Shown: one piece after another, positions 54,652 through 64,000 of the stretch
How positions within the stretch are numbered: position 1 is the first letter of the stretch
How the letters are laid out: each line of letters begins with the position of its first letter
Source of the DNA: Lunularia cruciata
Taxonomy: Eukaryota; Streptophyta; Marchantiopsida; Lunulariales; Lunulariaceae
NCBI GenBank assembly: GCA_948567375.1
Contig: OX419758.1
Location: forward strand, 29,269,001 to 29,333,000
DNA length: 64,000 nt
Direction of reading: 5' to 3'
Made by a program: the position numbers and the translations under genes
Notes under the pieces: model-generated
Seen by the model: only the letters and a program-made list of their open reading frames with translations
Database searches by the model: none
What the model was told of the DNA's origin: nothing

Positions 54652-56254
54652 TCGGAATGGTGTGCCTACAAGAAGTTTTGACACTAATTGTTGGGATAGA
54701 AGTTTGTACTCCACATAGAGCATTATGGATTGCAATATTTGGTGAAGAAGGCGGATTTGTCCAGACAAATTGCAAGATGGATCTTGTTGTTGCAAGAATT
54801 CATATACTCTATACAAGTAAGGAAGGATGCTTCATATGCAAATTCAGACTTCTTGTCTAGGTTAGAGACTCAAGAACAGGCTATGGAGGTAGAGAACCAC
54901 TTTCTTGATGAAGAACTTTACCATTTGATGGCAATGCAAAGTACAAGGTATGCAATAAAATATAATCATTTGCATACTTGCCAGTGTCCTAAGGCGCTAG
55001 TCCTAGAACAAAGAGCAATCTTTCTCAAGAAAATGGGACTATATCAACTCAAGCATACTATTTTGTTTAAAATGGGTGAAGATAAAGTACTTTGTAGGTG
55101 CTTGGAAGCATATGAAGTAGAAGAAGTGATTGAATCCTTACACTTAGAAGCATCTAGAGGACATTATGCCCTAAAGAACACACTAAAGAAAATTCTTGTG
55201 GTAGGGTATTGGTGGCCTACAATGTATAAAGATGCTCAAGCCCATATCAAAAGTTGTGATGCTTGTCAAAGTATGGAAAAACCCATAGCTTCTACCCAAT
55301 GGCCCTTGAGACCAATTTTGCCATTAGCTCCATTTGAGAAATGGGGTATTCATTTTGTGGGTCCAATTCAATAGGGCATCCAATTCACAAGGAAGAATAC
55401 ATTTTAGTATGCATTGAGTATGCTACTAAAATGGTTGAAGCAAAGGTGACTTGGAAAGATGATGTGGAAACTGTAGCTAAATTTTTCTTCCAAAACATCA
55501 TCTCCTTATATGGATGTGTGCTTTGGAATTAGTCAATGACCAAGGAACCCATATTTAGAACTCACTTGTGGAGGTGTTAACCATGTATTTCCAAATAAAA
55601 CATTGAAAGATGACTCCTTACAATCCAAAAGCAAATGGGTTGACATAGAAAGACAATGGATTACTTTGTAAAATTTTGAACAAGGTGACTATCAATTATG
55701 CCTACAATTGGGACACAAAGCTACCTAAAACTTTGTGGGCATACAAAACTATAGAAAAGATTACCATTAAGCAAACTCCATATCTCTTAATTTATATGTT
55801 ACAAATTGAATTTGAAGTACTGTCATATCAAGTCCTATGTGAGGAACAATTATTGAAAAAAGAAAGTAAAGATGTTTGGATCCAAAAACTAATGTGGCTT
55901 GGAGAGAATAGAGATGATTCAATGAAAACAATGAAAGAAATACAAAGTCAAAGGAAAGTCAAACATGATAAGAGATTATGGCCTATTGCTATTTAGGAGG
56001 GTAACTTAGTGTTGTTGTATGACAACCGCCAAATAATATTTCTAGGCAAGTTTCACTTAAGGTGGATGAGGCCATATCAATTGTTTCACATTTATGATAA
56101 TGGCTCTATTCAACTGGTAGACTTGGAAGGAAATCCTTTTGCCACTCAAGTAAATCGGTAGAGAGTCCAAAAATATTGGACCATGGACACACGGAAATGC
56201 AATAAAGAGATGAAGCCAATGTTTGTGGTGATGCTCACATTTAAGGAGGAGTAT
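54652..56254 (+). pseudogene. TE-D part 2: RNase H end and integrase
   Basis: It picks up RNase H where 18847 stopped: GLQYLVKKADLSRQIARWILLLQEF and SYANSDFLSRL (54730-54870). Integrase zinc finger: LHLEASRGHYALKNTL ... CDACQSMEK (55140-55290). Core start: APFEKWGIHFVGPIQ (first Asp changed to His, about 55350). Further fragments YILVCIEYATKMVEAK and NYAYNWDTKLPKTLWAYKT, then a basic C-terminal part to about 56160 with DLEGNPFATQVN. Stops at 55372, 55533 and elsewhere. The upstream 60 bp of RNase H are partly lost at the junction. Confidence 0.82.
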
Positions 56255-57100
56255 TTTTATACTCCAAGGACAAGAGAACTCTCCAAGAGAGAACATGCAA
56301 GTTTCACACAATACTCCGATGCCCCAAAGGAGCACCTTCTCTTTAATATATAGCAAAGAGGATCCACTCAAAGGAAGCTCCACCCTTGGATAAGATACAT
56401 GGATTGGTGACTTGTCAATGAGCTCCATCCTTGGATTAGTTGTTTGAATGGGTGACATGTCAATCCTTGTCCTATCTAGTTGGTCAAATGGGTTTGACAA
56501 AAGGAATCTTTATGGAATCTTTGTATAAGGAGCTCAAAATTGTGTAAGTGAGGTACCATTGGAAAGCTCTCAATGAGGTGAATCATAGGAGGAGAAGGCA
56601 AGCCTCTTTATTACCTTAATAGGGAGTAATCTTTGCATTTTTTTAGGCTTAATTCATCTATTTAGGCCTCCAAAATTGGCTCTAAAGTTTTTTTTGGCTA
56701 TTTGTGGCTTCTACCCTACTAGTAGAAGTACTCTTTTGGCGACACCTCTGTTTGATCTTCCTAGCCCATTGTACAACATCCTTCTAGATGTTACAAAGCC
56801 AAAATTCACCTCTAGATAATATGTCTAGCTACTTGTATTACAGACCTCTCCCCTTTAAGATGCAATGTCCACATTGCAAAGTTGTTGCTCAAAAGATTGA
56901 ACTAACATTGGTGCATTGGTCAAGTTGGCTATTTGCTCCCATGTTGCCTTATATAGTTGGTACCTTTCCAATGGACCAAATATTCCACATGCGGATGGCA
57001 AGTATCATAGATGTGTTTTTGGAGAATACATTTGACCTCATACTGCTCAGCCTCATCAACAAGTGTTGGACAAGGTCAAATTTCTTGGATGGAAGAAAAG
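56255..57100 (-). mobile_element. TE-B second copy (B2): 3' LTR plus chromodomain fragment
   Basis: LTR 56255-56842 (about 588 bp; right end TGTATTACA, left end mutated TTTTTATACTCC) with a clear minus-strand polypurine tract AAAGGGGAGAGG at 56843-56856. To its right, minus-strand coding for a chromodomain end: QYEVKCILQKHI, HVEYLVHWKG, then ATWEQIANLTNAP after a one-base loss. It matches TE-B at 33780-33990 and shows the LTR/polypurine border that TE-B has lost. Truncated on the right at about 57.1 kb. Confidence 0.8.
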
Positions 57101-59190
57101 TGGGATGGCCTTATGACATGTGAAATCAAATTGTCACCAAACTTTGGTACCCTAACTACAGGTCAAGTTTTTCTCTATTCCACACTTTGCTAAGGTGGAT
57201 ACAAACTTTCACAATGTAAGTTTAGAAGAGTTTAGGATCTAATGAAGCCCTAATATCAAACAAAGCAGGATGACCAGATTTGGAAATTAGTGGTTAATTT
57301 CCTGAAATGTAAGAAGGTAAATGGCTCTTCTTCCTTGGAGTACTTGAATACCCCCAAGATCCAACAAAGGATGGTTCATCCACATGTGGAGTTTTCTAAA
57401 TGAAAAATGTAGTTGCTAGAGAAGGCACAATACAAAGATGGTGAGTTTCATACTCAAAAAGAGACACCTAACCCCACAAATGCTGACCCACTTGCATTGA
57501 AAACCATTCTTTTGAGTACTCCACTCCAAGGCTCTACTTCCAAATTCCCAATTGATATTTATAACAAAGAACATAAACTCTTGGAGGAAGAGATCAATAA
57601 AAATCAAGACAATTCCACACCCACTGCAAAAATTGAGAAGAAGGCCCACAAATTCATCCTACTTTTATGGGAAATGAGTGCAAAAAAGAAGCTAAATGAC
57701 AAACTTGTCCCAAATTTGATAGCCTTTGGCTTGAAAGTAGAAATGCAAAGAAGGCCAAAAAGAAGAAGAAGAAGAAGGTTGGTACCATCTTGGGAGTTAC
57801 TGAATATAATATGATAGCTTACCCAACTTCTTCCACAATGTACATAACTTTTAAGTAACTATGAGAGGATAGCAAGTTTTACAAACAACTACTACTCATG
57901 GCACTCCATAGAACCTAAAACCATGAAATGTTAGAGCTACATGTGGTGTATTGAATTGAGCTTGAAGGATTGTGATCTCTTGAGGTGGAAAAAGAGATCA
58001 ATAGTTACATGATCCAATCCATCCCAACAGATTTAGGATCAGGTGTTAATGTAATGATTGAGGAGATTGTGCTTAAGTTGGGAGCATACCACATTTAAGC
58101 CTACTCCATGAATCCTACATTTTGCCAGCCAAACTTGTAAGAGGCCCCAAGGAATGTTATCCAAGTTTTGGACCACCATTGGAGGTGTGGCATTTGCCCT
58201 AGATTATATCATTCTCTAACTCTAACTTACCAAGATAAGGTATCTTACACTTATTGGAAGACCTTGGTTATATGGAGCTCAAGTCAATATAGATTGGTAC
58301 AAGCATACGCTTAGATTCCCAAACTTAAGAGTCTGTAGCCCTATGGTTTGTTGGAAGAAGGTTCCATGCCTAGGAGAGATAATGTTATAAACTAAAGAAT
58401 ACACTAAAAGCATAACAAATGACTTCAATATCACTTAGAAGAAGAGGACACAGTCAACTACTTGGAGTGCTACAAAATTGGGGATGAAGCCAAAGATAAC
58501 ACCTACTCGGGTAAAGAATTGAAAAAACAGCATTTCTTGGGATGAGCCATGTGAGTTATGTGGAAGGGATCATTCATCCTAATGATTGTCAAGAAGTAAG
58601 CATGGCTGAGGGAAGAATACCAAAGATATTTAAAAGAGTATCCTTGGAGGAACTCAATTGCTATGCAATCTTATTGTGGAATACCAAAACATCTTTGCTT
58701 GGACAATTGAGAAAATGATTGGTATTTTACATTGATTTTGAGAACATTTCACTAGTCTAGGAAACTCTAGTGCCAATGAAGCAATCGTAGTATAGGGTAA
58801 ACCGAAAGTACTCATTGTTGGTGAAGGAGGAAATCAATAAGTACCTTCAGGTTAGTATGATTTTTCCTGTACTTAGTAGTGAATGAGTCTGTCCAATTAT
58901 AATTTTACCCAAGAAGAAGACATGGAAGATTTGGTTTTGCTAGGAGTTTTGAATTTTAACACTACTAAAGGAAGAATTATCATCCATTACCATTCATTGA
59001 TACCATCGTGGACCAAGTTGCAAGACATGTAGTTTCCTAGATGGCTATTTTAGTTATAACCAAGTTTCCATTTGAGAAGAAGATAGGACAAGACTACCTT
59101 CACCACCAACTAGAGTACCTACACTTATAGCCAAATGCCATTTAGCTTGCACAATACACCTAACATATTCCAACAAATAATAACCACTAA
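57101..59190 (+). pseudogene. Second TE-D-like copy (G): gag end, protease, RT start
   Basis: Plus-strand fragments. Gag/nucleocapsid-side frame 57413-57814 (charged, ending in a poly-Lys/Arg run). Protease pieces IPTDLGSGVNVMIEEIVLKLG (about 58020). A linker homologous to TE-D (SHVSYVEGIIHPND). RT start SLLVKEEINKYLQ and IIILPKKK (58805-58920), then GYFSYNQV and LACTIHL up to 59190. The frame stops where F2 begins. More stops than TE-D part 1. Same family as TE-D by the shared linker. Confidence 0.7.
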
Positions 59191-61716
59191 AGTGCACACT
59201 TTTTTGTGTTAATTGTATTTTATTAATCCCAAATTTTTTTTTGAGCAAGTACTTATCTATTCTACCATTAAGGTAGGAAAACATATAGATAGTGCATTTT
59301 TCAGATTTGTGCCTCTTGAACCAACAAGCCAAATGACAAAGTCTGGGTTGGAGGAACACTTGAAGGAAGAATGCAAGAAACCAACTTGGGACCAAAGGGT
59401 GCTCCAAGGAAAATGGTTTGAGGGAGGACTTTGGCCTTAAGGTCTCCCTATAGGATGAAATTTGGCCTGGTAGTACTTTGCCCAACAATCAAGACTCAGC
59501 CAAATGAGTTTGCCAGATTGCATTTCATTTTGGACCCAAAATAAGGCATGCACTATACACCAATTTGAATGTACCGCCAAAAAATACAAGGGTGACCATC
59601 CAAAATCAAGAAGGATGGTTTGCATTTTGAGGATGAATGTTGGCATTTGGCCCAATGCTTGCATTGGAACCCAAAACATTGGGGGAGAGTGATAGTTTGC
59701 ATGTGTGAGCAATACTTGACATTGAATGTGTAACAAGGAACAAGATCAAACCACTTTTTAGTTGAAGAATGAATAAAGAATTTTCCTATAAAACATAAAG
59801 TGGAATGGCCATTTCCACTTTTTTTATTGCAAGTGATTGATTAAGTGCAATCAATCCTGAATTTGATCCTTTGCTATTGTAGTTTTTTAGTCTTCAAAGC
59901 TGAACCAACCTTTACTTCCATTCATTAGCCTTTGAGAGAATAGTGTTTGCTCAAAAACCCATGAAGAAGGATCCAAAGCCATCCTCCAAAGTGCAATACT
60001 GAAGGCTTGGGTGGTGTAATATAGAGGAGAGTTAATTTTGAGCAAGCATATAGGTTTCTTGCTCTAGGGTTGAGATGCAATTGATTTTGAGATCATCCAT
60101 GAGACAATGAGCCAAAGGAAAGAATAAGTGAAGACCTGAGAGGAAAACCCATGGATTGGATAGAGGAGAATTGTAGGAATGTCCTTGGTTTGGATGTAGG
60201 CCCAATAGGAGTGACATGTGACAACCATGCAAGTATCACTTTTGTATCACTATGGTAATTAGTAAGTAACAATTCATTCCCACAAAGATAAGAGTAAAAA
60301 AGGTCAAATGTAAAGTAAAACATAACACAATAGTTCTTCTTGAGTTCTTCTTTAGTCTCTAAGGTAGAAATCATACCTAGAAGAGAGTAACATGCACTAG
60401 ATTGCAGTCTTGTCACAAATCACAACACCCACAAATCACAATTCATCAATCTCTTTCCAATCCAACTTCATTTGTGATGATTTAGTTCTTCCCAAAGAAG
60501 GCTACTTCACCACAAAATGACTTCACCTTAGAATTTTGTTCCACTTTTCTATTGAAGGCACAACTTCCTCAATCAAAGTTGCTTTGCACCCAATGTTGCA
60601 CTCGCCGATGCAGAATACTACCAACACTATAGTTCATAGATTTTTCAAGGCATTGCTTTGATTGCTATCCACTCAGGATCAAACACAAAAAATGGAATCC
60701 AAATTGTGGAATCCAACATCCAACAAACTCACTGACTTGCACTATGAATTTCCCCAAACCCTCACAAACACAAAAAATGATTGATATTTGGAATTAAGCT
60801 GAAACAAAAAGCATTGAGTTATAGCACTTTGCTTTACTCAACTTCAAAAATATGAATACTGAACTGAACAAAATATAACACTACAAATGCTTCCTTTAAA
60901 CAAGTAGAGCACTCAATAGTTATCTAAATTACCTAAACTGCTTCCTAAAAATCTCCAGATCCAAATCAACACTCTATTACTTCATATCTACCTCTTTAGA
61001 TCTAAAATCTGTTACTCTTACTCTGATCCAACTTCTACTTCTACTTCTACTTTGTATTTTACACCCTTTGTAACTACAATTGCCTCCTACACTTTGGATC
61101 CATCTACTACTTCTATTTCTCTTTCTATTTCTATCCTATCTTTAGTCTAAATTGAAATTGAAGTCATGGGTATCCTAACTCTATCCTCTTTCATATTTTA
61201 ACTTCATCATAAACCTTTGGTAATTCACCCAAAGTCACCAGCAGCAATGTCTGACTACCTTGGATTGGGTTACCTTCAACCTGAGGCAAAGTAACTTCTA
61301 TACCCAAAGTACTCTATGTACCTATTGTACTCAACTACTCCAAAAACTTCAAATGCTTGTAACTTTAGCTATAGACCTCCAAACTTTGTGATTTTTATGA
61401 CAATAGAAAGCCCTAGAAAAGAAACTTCCAAAAAAATGAAGCATGCAAAATTTGGACATGTGGTCACTGAGACACAAGCCCCATAGTAATCCTCTAACTT
61501 TCATTCCAATGCAAAGTATTTTCACTTTGGGTCTATCGTCCTTCCAACCCAATCCAATCCAATCCAAGTCCTTCTTCCTCTAACATGAAGTCGACTTCCT
61601 TGGGTTGGCTCAAAATTCATGATTCTTCTCTCCTTTCTTCCTTTTTGGCTTTAATTTGCCTTCAACAATACACTTCTTCTTCAAAACTCAACAAAATAAA
61701 AAATTTGGGTACCACA
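59191..61716. repeat. Repeat F2, probable long LTR (2.5 kb)
   Basis: Same orientation as F1 and matching it over most of its length; start AGTGCACAC, end GGGTACCACA. It interrupts the RT of copy G. It contains short microsatellite-like runs (TTCTAC)n and TTTCTAT near 61040-61130. No polypurine tract or primer site is clear on either side, so whether F1 and F2 belong to one element is open. Confidence 0.5.
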
Positions 61717-63719
61717 TCACAATACCACCAAGGTCAAGAGCTGACCCAAGAGATCAAGGATAGCTTAGAGGAATCTTGCAAAAAAAACAATGGTTGGCAA
61801 GTTATTAATGTAAGAACCCAACTCAACAAGGAATTGTAGAAGTTGTTATGAAGTTTTTCTATGATAAATGGACAACTTACTTAACCAATACCCACGCCAT
61901 CTTCTTTCATATGGTGTACAAAGGCAAGCTTGTGATATGGGCTTGCATGTTCTATTTATAGACCCAAACCCCTCACCATGACTTCTTGGATGAGAAAGGA
62001 GCCACTTACCTTGCCTCCTTTGAGATCCATTTTTATATAGGTCTCAATTTATTGAACAAGGAAGAGCACAAGAGATTTCCCAACCATTATCCTAATATAG
62101 ATTACTTTGCTTTCCAACCCAAGGGGAAGTTGATGATGAAGAAATATTGAGAGGAAAATGCAGAATTTGCCCAAATAGGCAAGTTGTGCATATAAAAGAA
62201 GAGTTATGAATACCAAGCCAAATAGAAAAAAGCACCATTGGCTCAAATAGCCGCATCAACAAAGAAGAACCCTCCAGTAATTAATATGGCCTCCAAAACC
62301 TAAGAGGAGGAAGAAGTTGGTTTGGATGAAGAAGAAGAAGAAGAATCCTTCACTCTACAATTAGAGGAGGACCATGAATAAGAAGACTAGTTTGAGGATG
62401 CCTAGGCTACTCCCAACCTCCCATTACCCAAAGATTATGAAGAAGCAGAGGTGGATGATGAGAAGGAAGATTGAACTTAGGAAGAAATGAATGGAATAGG
62501 GCCCAAAGCCCCCAAGCTCCACTCCTTGGTCCCCATTTTTGGAGAAGAAGAACAAGCACTTAGAGGAAGGTGAGAAACTTTGGTCCAAAGTTCCAAATGT
62601 CTTTTGACCCAAAGTAAAAGATGTGGTTACATATCATGAAGAAGAAGTAGATATCAAGGCAGAGGAAACTCCAATATAGATTTTTGAGAAAGCAAAGGTC
62701 TTGGTCTTGTAGGAGAAAGAGTAAGGATTGAGCCAAACCACAACTAGCTAAGTTTTGGAGGGAACCCACTTTGTTATTCATATGGTGGGGTTGATTTTGC
62801 AATTGATAGAACTCATGCTACCATAGTACCAACATGAGTGTCCAAAGATCATGGATCATACCACCTTGGTGCAAAGGATGTACAAGGAGATTTATGCTTG
62901 AAAGGCTCAAGAGAGTAAGCTCTATGAGGAAGTGATCCAAAGCCAAGATTGCTACAAGGAGGAAGCTAAGAAGGTAAAATCCTTGGTGCAAGAAGTGTTG
63001 AAGGAAAAGAAGAAGAATGAATACCTTGCTTCACACAACAAACCCAAGAGAATGAATTGGGAAGATTACCATTGGGGTTAGGAAACTTGAGAATGGAGAA
63101 GAAGGAGAAGGAGCTCAACTACAAGGATCAGCTCCAAGCTCAAGACAAGGAGATGTAGAGCTTATGCCAAGAGCTAAACACCATCAACATTTGGAATGTA
63201 ACCTTGGATTTGAAGATGCTTGAGTATGAAAAGGAAGGAGAGTGTAGTTGGAAGCCCAAGCTAAGGATTTGGCTTTGGCCATGGAGAAAGATGCCAAAGA
63301 AGAGCACTTGCATAAGAAGTTGGATGAAGACTTTTAGGTGAAATGCTTGCACATTGAAATGAAGAAAAAGGAGGAGCTCCAATAGGTGAAGAAAGTTTGG
63401 GCACAATTTATGGAGATGCTCCAAGAAGAAGCTAGAGGGAGAGAAACTAATTGCCAAATTCATAAACTGCAGTTTTAAGTCCAAAAATTGAAGAGGAAAA
63501 CATACAAAGAAGAATTGATAGACCAGCTTGCTTTTTGGCTTTGACAACATGTGGACTGGAAGTTCAACAAAGTGAAGAACTTGTACCTACTTAAGATTTC
63601 TGATAACAAGAAGTAGACCAGATAGGTCCTTTGACAACTCAAGGGAAAAGGATGCTCTTTCCAATAGAATGTAGAACCAAAGGAACTCCAAATACCAAAA
63701 GGAACCACAATGTTAGATT
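61717..63719 (+). pseudogene. Decayed ORF with acidic run and long coiled coil
   Basis: One reading direction, with about 20 in-frame stops and some shifts, encodes a plausible protein of about 650 residues. It has an N-terminal globular part (FYDKWTTYLTNTHAIFFHMVYKGK, ATYLASFEIHFYIGLNLL), a Glu-rich run (about 62320-62480), then heptad-like segments: ESKLYEEVIQSQDCYKEEAKKV, LEAQAKDLALAMEKDAKEEH and VQKLKRKTYKEELIDQLAFWL. Most stops are TAG in places that would fit CAG (Gln). Family not recognised. Its place next to F2 suggests a retroelement-specific extra protein rather than a host gene. Confidence 0.45.
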
Positions 63720-64000
63720 AGTGTACATTCTTTGATCTTTTTTAGTAATTGTGCATAGATTCTTTTAGTTACTTGCAAGAATTCCCACCCATCCTCTTAG
63801 ATGTGAAAGTTTTCTTTTGTAAATCAAGAACTAAACCAAAGCCTTTGGCATGGTAGAATTTTTAGGACAAATGAAATCTGGCCAAGTACCCCCTTCTTGG
63901 CCAAGTAATCCTTTGGTAGCTTAGGTAGACATTCAATTTCTATAGTACATGGGCTAGAAAAGGACCTTTCCTCATACATTTTTTTGAAGCTTCATTAAGT
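63720..64000. other. No feature seen
   Basis: AT-rich sequence following the decayed ORF. No coding or repeat relation to the rest of the window was found. Confidence 0.5.

Noticed and set aside
61717-63719. Host myosin/tropomyosin-like or intermediate-filament-like gene
   Set aside because: About 20 in-frame stops and no intron-exon pattern; the coiled coil alone is not diagnostic, and the position is within retroelement DNA.

Overview
The window is plant nuclear DNA. The only host gene recognised is the first coding exon of a QUASIMODO-like (PMT family) Golgi pectin methyltransferase, on the minus strand at the left edge (about 216-1024). It is followed by about 4.5 kb of comparatively GC-rich sequence with no other recognisable gene. 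From about 5.8 kb to the right end the DNA is almost entirely LTR retrotransposon sequence of the Ty3/Gypsy type. Abundant old, decayed but still long elements suggest a large-genome land plant (a gymnosperm or fern, for example). The sequence alone does not fix the species.

I name the families here for convenience. TE-A: gag-pol of the Athila/Tat-like type, no chromodomain, LTRs about 680 bp. TE-B and TE-C: chromodomain-bearing chromoviruses. TE-D (two fragments sets, D and G): an old plus-strand Ty3 family. TE-E: a minus-strand element with very long LTRs (about 3.3-4.4 kb) built largely of about 139-bp tandem repeats. F: paired 2.2-2.5 kb direct repeats that look like LTRs.

Layout: 1-5.8 kb gene side; 5.8-8.8 kb degenerate AT-rich DNA; 8.84-11.03 kb repeat F1; 11.05-17.14 kb an old deleted TE-A copy (A3) whose right LTR carries TE-C (13.98-17.08 kb, target duplication TCTCA); 17.14-18.85 kb protease/RT/RNase H of TE-D. 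TE-D is broken inside RNase H by TE-E (18.85-54.65 kb) and resumes with integrase at 54.65-56.25 kb. Within TE-E, the left LTR holds TE-A copy A2 (19.39-27.86 kb), itself holding a solo TE-A LTR (20.78-21.46 kb). The TE-E interior holds TE-B (33.5-47.4 kb) between RT and RNase H. TE-B's gag holds the intact plus-strand TE-A copy A1 (37,445-45,245). This gives a four-deep nest D > E > B > A1. After 56.25 kb come a 3' fragment of a second TE-B (B2), a second TE-D-like gag-pro-RT (G), repeat F2 (59.19-61.72 kb) and a decayed coiled-coil ORF.

A1 is the one complete element. It has two 679-bp LTRs with 2 differences by eye, a tRNA-Asp-like primer site, a single 1608-codon gag-pro-RT-RH-IN frame with catalytic residues present, and an additional upstream zinc-knuckle ORF. 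Other notable signals are a heat-shock-element-like cluster upstream of the TATA box in the TE-C LTRs, a satellite-like array inside the TE-E LTRs with a methyl-cytosine decay signature, and a TE-E polyprotein that resembles fungal more than typical plant Ty3 elements.
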